Below, piece after piece: positions 10,591 to 21,599 of a DNA stretch of 64,000 bases; within the stretch, counting starts at the first letter, position 1, and the number at the start of each line of letters is the position of its first letter. Below the pieces are notes generated by a model that saw nothing but the letters and a program-made list of their open reading frames with translations, ran no database searches and was not told the DNA's origin. The position numbers were made by a program, and so were the translations under genes. The stretch comes from Brachionus manjavacas (taxonomy: Eukaryota; Rotifera; Eurotatoria; Ploima; Brachionidae): positions 8,308,001 through 8,372,000 of the forward strand of contig JAHQIY010000003.1 of the NCBI GenBank assembly GCA_019054805.1, in the 5' to 3' direction.

Positions 10591-11261
10591 ATTCCGCATC
10601 ATTAATTTTGATAATTTTTATATTTGTCCCTTTTCTTTCCTAGTGGTTAATTGAAACACTTAAGACCAATAGAAGATAAATTATTTTAATGATTTAAAGA
10701 CAAATGTGATCAATATTTTGGAATTTTACCAGATATTTTAAAAATAATATTTACTCAAATATTATTTACTTAAATATTTTTTATTTTTGTGGTAAGCTAA
10801 TGTCTAATCACTCTGATTCAATGTTTTCCATTAAATAACAATAAAAGAAATATAAATATAATACAAGCAAGAACTGAAAACAATGAAGATGAAATCAAAT
10901 CAATAGATTCAATTGATATCCGATTGAGAGAAAAAATGTGATTGACTCTTTATATTTGTGCACAATAAAAAAACCTTTTAAGTAAAAGAAAACTTGAAAA
11001 AATCTACAGTACAACCATTTGTTCGGGATGATTCGAATGAGTCTCCTCTGTTTCATTGAATTTGCATCGATTATCATTGATCAATTCCGAAACCAAAGCT
11101 GACCCATGAACCGACAATAGCATTGACTAATCCCATTTTGTTTGCTCTTTTTGCTCTCGAAAAATCCCGTTTATCTTACCGTTTTGCACTTTCGATTCCA
11201 TTTCCTTAAAAATTATAAAAAAATTCAGGTAGTTTAAATTCAACATTCTAGCCTCTATTTT
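10591..11261. other. Sequence between LINE body and LINE tail; possible host exon debris
   Basis: On the minus strand near 11200 a short start (ATGGAATCGAAAGTGCAAAA) runs into a GTAAGA donor-like site. No companion exon could be joined to it. AAATGATTCCGCATCATTAA at 10586-10605 recurs at 11436-11455. Nothing else is recognised. Confidence 0.25.
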
Positions 11262-11396
11262 GATTCTTTTTTTTTTTTTTTATCTAATTTTATTAACTTT
11301 AATTTTATTTTTATTTTATTTTTTTATTTTATTTTTAATTTATTCTGAAGGAGCTTTAGCTCGGTACAGAAAACAAATAAATAAATAAATAAATCT
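11262..11396 (+). mobile_element. LINE 3' end with hairpin and AAAT tail
   Basis: The AT-rich 3' untranslated region is followed by CTGAAGGAGCTTTAGCTCGG and an AAATAAATAAATAAATAAAT tail. The inner GAGCTTTAGCTC (11351-11362) can form a hairpin. This is the same terminus as at 8421 and 32951, and is probably the displaced tail of copy C or a separate 5'-truncated insertion. Confidence 0.6.
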
Positions 11397-11552
11397 TATC
11401 TTTTTGTTAGACTTTTGCAAGACTTTTTGATATGAAAATGATTCCGCATCATTAAGAGTTTCGTCTTCAGGATTGAGTAATACGCTTTCACTTGATTTGG
11501 TCTGATCGACGGATTGCATAAAAATGTTCACTTTTATCAATAAAAACTTCAA
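11397..11552 (-). other. Possible decayed exon
   Basis: The minus strand reads a polar, acidic peptide (TKSSESVLLNPEDETLNDAE, then SFSYQKVLQKSNKK) with a codon mix richer than the surroundings, ending at the LINE tail. No start or splice partner can be assigned. It could be an exon remnant interrupted by LINE insertion, or chance. Confidence 0.25.
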
Positions 11553-11587
11553 GTCATTTACTATTTGGATGAATGCTTAATTTAATA

Positions 11588-11700
11588 ATAATAATATTAA
11601 TAATAAAAAGCTACAGCAAGCGAGCTTGTGGAGATGACTTACTCGGAAGCCATCTATGGTAGCTAATTGCGCAAAAATCGAGAGATTAATTAAGGAACTA
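11588..11700 (-). repeat. Retroposon 3' end with ATT tail, copy 1
   Basis: In minus orientation it carries GCTACCATAGATGGCTTCCG, then CACAAGCTCGCTTGCTGTAG and a run of ATT repeats. The same block occurs at 17555-17638 and 59388-59487, and a weaker one at 57735-57800. The conserved segment and trinucleotide tail suggest the 3' end of a LINE or SINE family distinct from the hairpin LINE. Confidence 0.55.
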
Positions 11701-12049
11701 CAATGAAAGTAACAGAGACGAAACTGAGGTACAAGACGAATACGAGAGATTATACAGATTAATGTGATTAAGTAGATTAAAAGTAATTCAAAAAATTAGT
11801 CATGAATAAGAAATAAATAAAAAATGAATTAAATAATGGTTCAATAGTATAAAAAATTTGTTGTCAATTAAAAGAAATATTGAGCTTTTAAGATTTTAGT
11901 TGCAATTTATTATATTTAATAGATTTGTTATGTTTTCATTGATTTAATTATTTTATTTATAATATGTTCGGAAAAAAAATAAAGAGATAAAAAAACATAA
12001 TTTTTGTTGATACTTTATATAATTTTGTGGTAATTTTTACTAAATTTAT

Positions 12050-12700
12050 TGTGTTCGATACTGATAGCTAATGTGATTATCGAGACGATAACATTTTAAA
12101 GAAGAGGATGTCATATATATTCTTTTTAAGAATCTTGTCACGTACATGATTCAATATATAAGCATCCTTTTTACATCATCTTATGATTAAAAATAAAGAA
12201 TTAGTTATAACCATCTTTCTATTGTCCCATATTACATTACATGGTAGCAGCGATAAGGGATGGCCACCACAAGTCAGAGAGAAGCAATTAAAACGGTTGA
12301 CCAGAGTTGGACAGCCGAAGTGTAAAGCAAGCTATTGATGAAATTCCACGTGAAGAAGATCAGAGATCTTCAACTAGAGATAGCAGGAAAAGGTTACGGC
12401 GTTAAGTACCTTGTTTAATTACCAGAATAATTCAACAATTAAGACATTTGAAGGATATCTAAAGTTAATACTAGAAAAAAGAGAATTCAATAGCAAGATA
12501 AGAAAAAATAAAATTTGAACTTTTTGCACTCAAACAAAAGGAGAGTCTGATAGTTTTATAAGCAAATTTTATGAGTTGGAAATCTCCTTTTCAAGTACCT
12601 TTCTGAGCAACGGCTTCGATCTGACACAGAGGCTACTGCATCGAGTTGATCATCTACACCGCAATTATTACCCAGTCGAAAATGTTCCCCCTTTTTTATG
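12050..12700 (+). mobile_element. LTR retrotransposon remnant: LTR end, primer site, gag scrap
   Basis: An AATAAA-containing segment ends in ATTACA at 12241. TGGTAGCAGCGATAAGG follows immediately, which looks like a tRNA primer-binding site after a 5' LTR. About 240 bp later, broken frames read CTQTKGESDSFISKFYELEI, resembling the retrotransposon gag block with the QxxGES...F pattern. No protease or polymerase and no second LTR were found, so this is a decayed 5' fragment, Gypsy-like by inference. Confidence 0.42.
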
Positions 12701-12794
12701 ATGAAAGAGGTTTAAATATTCGCCCGGTATTGCAGAGATATTTTGAAGATTTTTTTTACCCTCAGCGGGTTTTGAAACCTCGATCCTCTTTTTG

Positions 12795-12987
12795 CATGAC
12801 TAATTGGACTCCATTGTGTATTAACTGCCTAATATTTTTTTCTTTTTTCTGATATTTAAACATATTTAACCTCTAGCTATTTCAACTTATCTTTTAAAAT
12901 ATATTTTTTTTTTAATTTATCTTAATTATCTTAATTTTTTAAACTTTTATTAATAAGGTGCATTAGCTCATTACAGATTAACAATTA
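12795..12987 (+). mobile_element. LINE copy D, decayed 3' end
   Basis: GGACTCCATTGTGTATTAAC and the following T-rich run align with the PTQL..C region of copies A, B and E. AAGGTGCATTAGCTCATTAC aligns with the terminal hairpin segment. It is strongly diverged and has no clean AAAT tail. Confidence 0.45.
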
Positions 12988-12999
12988 ATTAATGTAAGA

Positions 13000-13627
13000 A
13001 GAGTTGCGAAACTCAATATAGATGTTAAGAAATACAATATATAACACAATATATTTAGCTCAATGTATACTGTTAATAAAGTTACTTTGTATGTTAAGTG
13101 TAAAAAGCTTTAAGGCGATCCGCTTTATGTTAATTCTGAAGAATTTGAATAATAATCTCAATAATAATATCATGAGATTAACATTTGGCCAAAATCCAAA
13201 TCTTGCCGACTATAACCCAAAAGTGACTTGGCAATTATTTGACTAAGTTTTAAAAATTTTTATTTAGCTTTTGAATTACAATTTTACAAAAATAGAGATT
13301 AATTGATAATTAAAAAAAAAAGAAAAAAAATTAAACGAATCTATTTTGATTCAAGAAAAATAATGACAAGTTAAAACTGAAAAACATCAAGACTAATTAA
13401 GTCAAAACTAGCAAACCCAAATAAAAACAAAATCAACGTATCGTATTAACGAAGCACCCTAGAGTCACTGTTTTTTTTTATTATCCATGTCTTAATTTGG
13501 GCTTTTTATCCTTACACAATAAAATTGATTCTAGAATTAAAAAAAATCGGTTTTATTAAAAAAAAAGAAACTCTCATTTTCACATGAACTAAAAAACATA
13601 GACTAGTCGGATTGATGCTCGATTAGT
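13000..13627. other. AT-rich DNA; 3' flank of the CaaX gene
   Basis: No supported gene lies here. On the minus strand an AATAAAA signal about 75 bp past the stop at 13628 (TTTTATT on the plus strand near 13550) could end the CaaX gene transcript. Confidence 0.4.
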
Positions 13628-16600
13628 TCAAGATATGATACAGCCACACTTTGATTTGACCTTTTTCTTCTTTTTCTGCTCATTCTCGGTAGGTGCTGGC
13701 TGTGGCTGTTCGACAGGTGCCAGATTGTCCGGTTCCTTGATCTCCGGCTTTCTGGCCTCGGGAAGACTAACAACGTCTGGCTTTTCGCTTGGCTTCTCTT
13801 GCTCGTTGGCTGTGCGTGCTAGCTCCGCATCGTTGGGCTGGTGCATTAGCTCGTTGACCGACAGAGTGTTGCTGTTGTTCAAGCTGGTGTTCTTGATTAT
13901 CTCGTTGACCTCGCGCTCTTTTTTGGTGTTCAATTCTTTGATGAACGCGTCCGCCTCTTTGGCCAGGCTGCCCTCTGGTCGGAAAGGATTGTCGCTCTCA
14001 CTTAAACAGTAATCAATTAGAAAAAATTTAAATTTCACTTGGCATCTGAGTGCCTACTCTGCATTGTCGATAAGTTTAGTGAGCATTTTGACTTGTTATC
14101 TTATCTAAAAAAACTAAAAATGACTTTTATTGTTACATTAGATTAAGCGGTTTAAATAACACTAGATTTTGTGTGTTGGAAACCATTTTAAGAATATTGT
14201 GAATGCAAAGAAACAAGACTGTGTTGACCACGCCTTGAATTAATACAAAAAAAATTTATCTATTTAGAATAGGATTGCAACAGAGCCCAAGATGCCACTA
14301 AAAATGACCGATTTTTTCTTTTTTTACTATTCAAGTCTAGTCGTTTGGTGTTTGAAAAGTATTAAATAAATAAATAGAAATAATTTTGTTATTTTTTGAA
14401 ATTTTCCAATTTAAGAATTTCGAGCCCCAAATTTTATCTGTTTACCAATTTATAATTCAATTAAGTATTGAGCTAATTGAATTCGTATCAAATCCAGCGG
14501 GTTTTTTTTTTATTATTTGCTTCAACAATAAACTATTTAAACTGACCCGGACTTTTGTCTATTTGATAAAATTAATATATTTGTCTACTTTAATAATTTA
14601 ATCTCTTTTTGCTCAAACATCACATGACAAACTAATTTTTTTACACTTTAAAATTAAAAAATTAAAGGGGACTAAACCCTTGGATTTTTTTTCTTCATTT
14701 GAATTTATAAATTAAGTTCTACTAAGTTCTTTAAGTCAAAGTCATTTGAAAAAAATTCAAAAAACATTCCAAATTTATCTAATTTTATAGTGAATATCAG
14801 AAATTTTTTATCTGCTTTGAAAATGATAAAACTAGTTGCTTATCATGCATAAAAGATTGTTTATCGGACACAAAGTGTTTCTAAAAGCTAATTATTTTCT
14901 GGGCCTTGAGAAATACTTACAGAAATACTAAGAGCTTTTGATTAAGATTCGTTTATTTATTGAGAGGTGATTAATAATTAAAGAAAAAAATTAGTATCTC
15001 GCTAACAGAGCCTGAATGATAAGACCAGCAAAGAATTGCATTTTTTTCCTACACAGTTGAATATGTTGTTTGATTGTGAAAGTAGATTGGTCTTAAAAAT
15101 AATAATTAAGATTTAAAAAAAGCGCTCTCTATTAATATTTTGAAGTTTTTACTCAAATATTTGGATGCCAATTTTTATTTGAATAATTTAATTAAAGCTC
15201 TCCTCTCAAATATTCTAAGTCAAAACTTTTTCGGAACAAATTTTTTTTCTAAAATTAAAACGAGCTTAAAATAGAAACACGAATTTAAGAAAGAGTTACT
15301 TTAAAATCAACAAAAAAATAAACATTCCAAAATTTGTTACTAATTTTTAAAATTTAATAAAAAAATGAAAGTTGGCCTATAACTATTAATTGATAAAAAA
15401 AATTAAAACTTAAAAAATCATAGATTATTAATTTTATTAGTACTTACAATAGAGATAAGAAGCTAATGCATAATTAGAAAATAAAACATTTCTCGAGATT
15501 TGTCTAAAAACGCAAGCTTCTCGTATAAATTTTGAAATATTTAGCAAAAAAATTAAAATTAGACAACACTACTAATTGCTTATCTAGTAATTGGTTCCTT
15601 GAATCTATTTGCCTTCAGATGCTGTTCTGCCAAAGCTTATTTAAAAACAACACATGGTTCTTGTTGCAACAACAAAAAATAAATTTTAGCGATCAATTTT
15701 TTGTCATTTTGAATAACAATTTCTGCTCCGATATTGTTGTCATGACAAAAATTAAATTTAATAATTAATAAAAAAAATTGATTAAATTGCACAATATTCT
15801 CCGCTTCATTTAATTTTGTTGGCACAAATTTTTTAATTGCAGTCTTAAAAAAAAAAAGGGGGAAAAAATCCAAACATTAAGAAGATTACAATGTTAATTA
15901 GAAATCCTAGATCTTTTTTTGCTTAATCTAAAATAAAATTTTAATTTAAAACAAAAACTGGCTTACAACTAAAACTTGAGCATAATAAAACAAGATTAGT
16001 TTTCTAAGCTACCTAATGAACATAGCTAAATACATAAATGATTACGAGATGGAAATTTAAAATTTTTTTTGAAATTTTTTACGAGATAATTTTCAATTAT
16101 TATTCACTGTTCAAAGGTACACAAAGCTCAATCTTGAACACACGCTAAGAAATAATGCATTAATATTTTATTCTAAATAAACTAGCATAAAGCCAAGTTA
16201 AAACTAAGCGATTTAATTCAAATGGTTCATTCGGATTATGCAATCAAACAGAGTAATTAATCATTGATGGTTAAATGCCAGTAACCTGGTTTAAGGAAAT
16301 TTAACTTTTAAACCATTAAACAAACTTTTCTAAAAAAAACAATTAAAACTTAAATTAAAATAAAAGCTTCTTTTATATTAGCACGCTGACTGCAATTAAC
16401 TTTTTGTGCTAATTTAAAATTAGAGAGAATATTGCGACTTTTTAATTTTGAAATTGGAATTTGAGAATAAGATTTTGTGATCTTGTAATAGTTTAACATT
16501 AAGAGTGTGCTTGTCTTTAAATGTTTTTATCTTAATTTTTTTTTTAATAAATCAATTGATCCATTGTTATACTAACAAAATAAAGCTAACTTAATAATAA

Positions 16601-19600
16601 CAAAAAAACAACTTTGGGTGATATAAATCAAATTTTGATAAAATATTAGATATGGAGATGAAACGCGAAGGGAAACAGAATTATTCGTAAATTTGCATAA
16701 AGCATTATGCAAATTAGCTTTTTTTTTGGTGAAAAAAGAGGATCAAATATTGGTAGAAGACACAATCGATTCAGATGGTTGTGACGGTATTTTAGAATAT
16801 TTATGCGGCTGAGAACCAAATCCTAATTATTCCTTTTCCTTTTTTTTCAAAACTTGTAAACAGAATGCTCACTCAAACGAAAAGATAAACTAAAGGCAAA
16901 GAATAAAATTATGTTTTAGCTTTTTTCTTGTTTATTTGAAGCTTCCCCCTTCTGAAATATCAGCGTCATCACCACCAACAAGCATAATACACTCAAATAC
17001 TCCAAATTATTTCAAGCAAATCAATAATTTTTGATTTAAATAAATCCTTTTCTTAATACAAAATATTCTCAGGTTAAAAGCTATTTTAAGCTTCTTGAGT
17101 CTTATTCCCTTAAAATTAGTGACAAACACTAGCAAAAATTAAATATTGAATCGCTTCAAAATATCCCCATCGACATAAATCTTCAACACACATCACTATT
17201 TAATTATTATTTTTTTAATAATTCTAAAATTTAATCAAAAATTTATTTCTGAAAGTTTAACCTGAAAAAAAATATAAATTCCAATTTCATTACTAACAGG
17301 ATCATCAATGGGTGGAATGTTCTTCTCGTCGAGGTTACAGACTTCGACCCAGTCAATCAATTCAAGAATCGCTAAGTTGCCTTCATGACCGGTCACTAAG
17401 TTTTCACCACATAACAATTTTAATTTTAGTTTAATTGATCCAACAATATCTTTTATAAACCCCTTTCAGTTCCTTCCAAGTTCTTTCTTATCTTATACTA
17501 TAAATAATGTCTGTTGACTCTAAAAACCTATAAGTTCTTGTATTTTTGTAATTTTCTTTGTATAGCGCAATGTGCTACCATAGGCTACCTCCGCAAGCTT
17601 GCTTGTCGTAGCTTTATTTATTATTATTATTATTATTCGCACATAAAAGTTCTTTTTTAAAAAAAATTTTCAAGAAAATATTCAACAAAAATTATTTGAC
17701 TATTACCAGAGTTGTTTAAAAGTACCAAATTAAAGTTCAAGTCCAGACTTGAAAATTTTTTTTAAAAGAAAAAAAGTATTACATTCATTGAACGTGAAGG
17801 GGCTAATGAAATTCATGATCTTCCGTTCCTGAAAAATTACTATTCATGGATAAATAGAAAGATTTATTTGAGTAATTTTTAAAACCGGAGAAAAAATTGA
17901 CTTAGGAATCTCGGAACGTCGGGTCATCAAGATTAAGACAATTTATTTTTTTGAAATACTTAAAGAATTCTTCTAGTCATTATGTTCATCGTGTCCGGAC
18001 TTGAGCTTTAAAAAAATAAATAAAAGTCTTTGACTCGGACTTTTGAAAAAAAAAGTCCGGACTTGGACTTGAGACTTGTGACTTTTAAACAACTCTCAGT
18101 ATTACCATAAACATTTGTCCACTACTTTTAGAAATTTTTAAATATTTATAAGTTTTGGAGTCATTCCTAGCGAAACTACGTTATGACTATTTTTACAATT
18201 TTTTTTTGTTTTAGAAATTAACTTAGATTTAGCTTGTCTTCAATTGTCAATATTCAATGTTCAAACCTTTTCCAGTCTAAAATTGAATAATCAGCTATAT
18301 TCTAGTCTTTGAACTCATTGTTTTAAAATTAAATTTTGGCTATAGTAAAAGTCGAACATTGGACTAATAATTTAAAAATTGTTACAACATGCTTTCGAAG
18401 AGAAAAATCTAAAAGAAAATAATTTGAAGCTTGGATAAAAATTTTTATTAAACGTCATGTAAATTGATTAGCACTTTAAAATATTGAAAATGTCTTTTCT
18501 CCTAATAATCAAGTTTCAGAGTTTTTCTTTTTCGGAAAAATTTTAATCGAGACTTAAATTTAATTAAAAGATAAAATCTAATCTCAAGTTGCCATAATTA
18601 GATAAAATTCTAATAAAAATAAAATCTCTTTTCTATTTATTTTATAATGAATTAATAAACAGTAAAATGAATTGAATAGTAAAAAGTTTCTCTAAATTCA
18701 AATATTTTTTATTTAATTTTTTAAAAAAAAATCATATTTAGAAAATATTTGATGTGTAGGCGAAAAGTCTAATGATATCGAACTTGCCTGTTCAACCTTT
18801 GATATAAATAGTCTGTCTATTAATTAAAAAGCCCTACAAACTATGCGAATAAAAAGCGTATCTACTAATAATAGAAGCGAACTGGTATTTCGATAACTGA
18901 AAGCAAAATTTTTATCTATCACGAGTTAAAATGCTCACTGAGATTTGATTGAAAAGAAAGTTATAGCTTACCATATGGCATATGAACTATAATTTGTTTT
19001 CAACTGAGAATATTGATTTGAAAAAACATTGGAAATTGATGGCATAGTGGTCGAACTTGACATGATTGGCCGAGTCGTGAATGGGCGATTTTTTGATTGA
19101 AATGAAGAATTGTAATGATTTATGATCGCTTTCGGGTATCGATTATGGTTTGCGTAATTGTTCACCGGTAACGTGTTCAATCTTGTTTTGCTATACTTAC
19201 TATCATTTGTAAATTCAGCTTTATCTAAGGCTTCATTTGATATAAACTGGACTCTTAAAACAACAAAAATAAATATAAATCAAGATTGATTAGTTTAACT
19301 TCAATAAAAATAATTTATTGGAATCCCTTTTGTTTTTGAGTAAAGTAATTTGTGTTTAAAAGCTTTGAATTATCTCTATACTAAACTTTATCTTGTTTCA
19401 GAGATAAAAATTTCATTCCGTCAAAAACCAAATTAATTATACAATTACTGGGAGTTAAGTGAATACTTGATTGAATGTTCCAGTTAATAGTGGATTATTT
19501 ATCCTAAAGAAATACATTTAATTCTTTAGATTCTTATTAGAAATGATCTTTTATCGAATTTAAATTTTTGGAAAACCATACATAAAATACCTTTGCATTA

Positions 19601-21591
19601 TTGGCTTCCATAGCTATAAAAATAGTCTGTATTTAATTAATACAAAGTCGAACTTAAATTTAAATGTAATATTTTCTTAGACTCAAGAAAAAATAATTTT
19701 TTCGAGCTTTCAGACATTTAGTACTTAAAATTTCTATTGACCAAATTATCGATTTTAAAATTTCTATTTTTGAACTTTAAAGATTTAATTAATTATTAAA
19801 GCTCTAGGCAAGAAAAGTATAAATTGAAAATTTTTTGAATCGAAAAATAATTATTTATTTTAAAAATTACAATTTTTAAGCTTGAAATAAAACTTGAAAC
19901 TATTAAATTTTTGTTAAATTTTTTTTTCTACAATTCATGATAAAATAATACCTTAATTTGATTTTAATTAAGTATGCTAAATTTTTGATTTTCAAAAAAT
20001 CATTTTAAGCTAATTTAGAATTGATTTAAAGTCCTACAGACATCTTAAATTATTTGAGCAAAATTTTTTTAAATAAAGATTTTTCTTCAATACCAAACGA
20101 ACTGAGAAAAATTTTATTTTTTCAAAATTTTGCTCAAATAGCTTAAAATGATTTTTTGAAAATCAAAAATTTTAAATTAAAAAATAAATAATTGAGGTTA
20201 AAAATTATTTATTTTTCTTTAATCAATAGTTAAATTTATACTTAATGAAAAAAAATTCAAATGTATCATAAAATTTTGAAAATAAAAATTTAAATTCCCT
20301 ATAAAAAGTCTTCAACCAGAACATTACAATATTTTTAAATCTCAGAGGTCAGAGATTAACAAGTAATTAAAAAAATTTAAACGCAAAAAACACTACAGTA
20401 GAATGCTCATTTCAATTCCTAATTTTTTTATTCTGAACGTAAAGAAAAATTACTGTTATTTTTTAATAGTTATTTGCTTATTATAAAATAAGGTTTTATT
20501 TTCGTTTGCCTAGTTTAGTTTCAAAATAAGGAAGTTCAATCTAAAATCTCTAAAAAAATTTATCCCATCGAATAATGGAATTTGAATTGAATTTAACCAT
20601 ATTGAATCATAATTTTTTATATTTTCTGTTTTTATCTATTTTGGACAACAGGATATTCAGTTGATCAAGCCAGGAAATAGAAGATAATAAAGATTAATAA
20701 TGATTTTAAATAAAACATAAATTTTTAGCCATAAAATTAAAAAAAATTATTCAATTCGTGCTTTTATAGTAATAAAAAAATATTAAAAAAAATTCTTTAA
20801 TTCTCATTATTGTTAAACAAATTTTTAATCTAATAACATAAGCTGTCTTGAGAATAATTATGAATTTTAACATTTATCTATTTATTGATTTAATTCTAAA
20901 AAAGTTCTTTTATTAATTTGATAGATAAAGTGTATTTTAATAATTTTCTCTATTTATCTTTTTTTACAGACATTTTTTAAATATTCGTGATTGAAAATGT
21001 AATGCATTGAAGATGAAAAACAAATAAAGCATTTTTCCCAAAATTTTTTATTTAGCCCTTAGTACAAATTAATTTAAAATAATCAAAAACTAAACTGTAG
21101 ACTGGCAGATCGATTTCTAAATTTAATTTAATATAGCCCCTCTCGTATTCAAATTATTTCTTTGATTCCTAAAAGATTAAATTAATATACTTCAAACAAA
21201 TATTAATTTGAATCGTTTGAGAGATGATTAATAAGTTAAAGTAAAAAAATAATTACTTTTTTTTCGATTTTTGATTCTTATTCGAATTGGAACTAATCGA
21301 TGAAGTAATTGTGCTAGAAGTTATGTTAATGGAACTAATATTCTTCAAGCAACATGATGAACTACTAGAGTCTTCTAAGTTTAGCAAAATTTGATCACAA
21401 TCGTGTCGTTTTACATCCGAGCTGAAGCTATTGTCATCAATAGTTGAATCGGTCTTGTCCATTAAAAACCCACTATTCTCTCCATCAGATATATAATCCA
21501 AATTTCTTTTTGTTTTGGGCTCCATGCTCAAGTTTCTTAAGTTAGTTATTGCGCTTAAAGGGTGCCTCTGACCCTCATCTATCTTAACCAT
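13628..21591 (-). CDS. Three-exon gene for an unknown protein with a C-terminal CaaX box
   Basis: Model: 21591-21257, 19253-18972 and about 14009-13628. Exon 1 starts at the ATG at 21591 and leaves two bases before a GTAATT donor. Exon 2 follows TTTTAAG, supplies the missing base, and again leaves two bases before GTAAGC. Exon 3 follows GTTTAAG and again supplies one base, so all phases agree and give about 330 residues. Exon 1 is Ser-rich and acidic, exon 2 Ser/Asn/Tyr-rich. Exon 3 starts ESDNPFRPEGSLAKEADAFI, runs through a Pro/Glu/Lys-rich linker and ends KKKKKVKSKCGCIIS. The final CIIS with the upstream lysines is a prenylation and polybasic membrane-targeting signal, so a peripheral membrane protein is likely. 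The family was not recognised. Exon 3 is clearly less AT-rich than its surroundings. Extra exons may be missed. Confidence 0.6.
14040..17230. other. Intron 2 of the CaaX gene, distal half
   Basis: Mostly featureless AT-rich sequence. The one distinct structure is a palindrome at 16691-16714 in which ATTTGCATAA faces TTATGCAAAT across four bases. Overlapping opposite ORFs near 15532-15873 are low-complexity and unconvincing. Confidence 0.4.
17300..17450 (-). other. Possible orphan exon inside intron 2 of the CaaX gene
   Basis: The minus strand reads LLCGENLVTGHEGNLAILEL, then IDWVEVCNLDEKNIPPIDDP, which looks like real protein, and stops at a GTTAGT donor-like site. AG sites upstream would give phase 0 or 2, and neither joins to the flanking CaaX exons, which need phase 1. 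It may be a cassette exon with an unseen partner or belong to another gene. The family was not recognised. Confidence 0.33.
17555..17638 (+). repeat. Retroposon 3' end with ATT tail, copy 2
   Basis: Contains GTGCTACCATAGGCTACCTC, then CGCAAGCTTGCTTGTCGTAG and seven ATT-type units. It matches the copies at 11588-11700 and 59388-59487. Confidence 0.6.
17707..18097. mobile_element. hAT-like MITE, 391 bp
   Basis: The left end CAGAGTTGTTTAAAAGT and the reverse complement of the right end, GAGAGTTGTTTAAAAGT, form terminal inverted repeats. The flanks ACTATTAC (17699-17706) and AGTATTAC (18098-18105) match at 7 of 8 positions, fitting the 8-bp target duplication of hAT elements. Subterminal GTCCGGAC motifs repeat inside. 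It has no coding capacity. A shorter relative lies at 30752-30864. Confidence 0.68.
19977..20172. repeat. Long foldback inverted repeat
   Basis: The arm at 19978-20012, containing GATTTTCAAAAAATCATTTT, is repeated inverted at 20139-20172 with an almost exact match of 34 bases. Inner arms beginning TTTGAGCAAAATTTT also pair, separated by a short centre near 20095. About 36 bases in the left arm have no counterpart. It lies in intron 1 of the CaaX gene. Confidence 0.6.
20180..21250. other. Intron 1 of the CaaX gene, proximal part
   Basis: AT-rich sequence with no ORF, RNA gene or repeat that I can support. Confidence 0.45.
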
Positions 21592-21599
21592 TTAAATCT

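Noticed and set aside
12770..12830. tRNA-like B box (GGTTTCAAAACC on the minus strand)
   Set aside because: No cloverleaf forms and the flanking bases align with the 3' region of the LINE family, so it is LINE debris.
13635..14012. 125-codon plus-strand ORF
   Set aside because: It is the mirror of the CaaX-box exon, whose minus-strand reading has a conserved-looking start and a prenylation motif.
15532..15873. Two overlapping opposite-strand ORFs of 78 codons
   Set aside because: Low-complexity translation, no splice context, and both strands open over the same AT-rich bases.
17235..17417. Exon as an internal part of the CaaX gene
   Set aside because: Its possible acceptors give phase 0 or 2 and its donor phase 0, whereas the flanking CaaX exons need phase 1 on entry and two leftover bases on exit.
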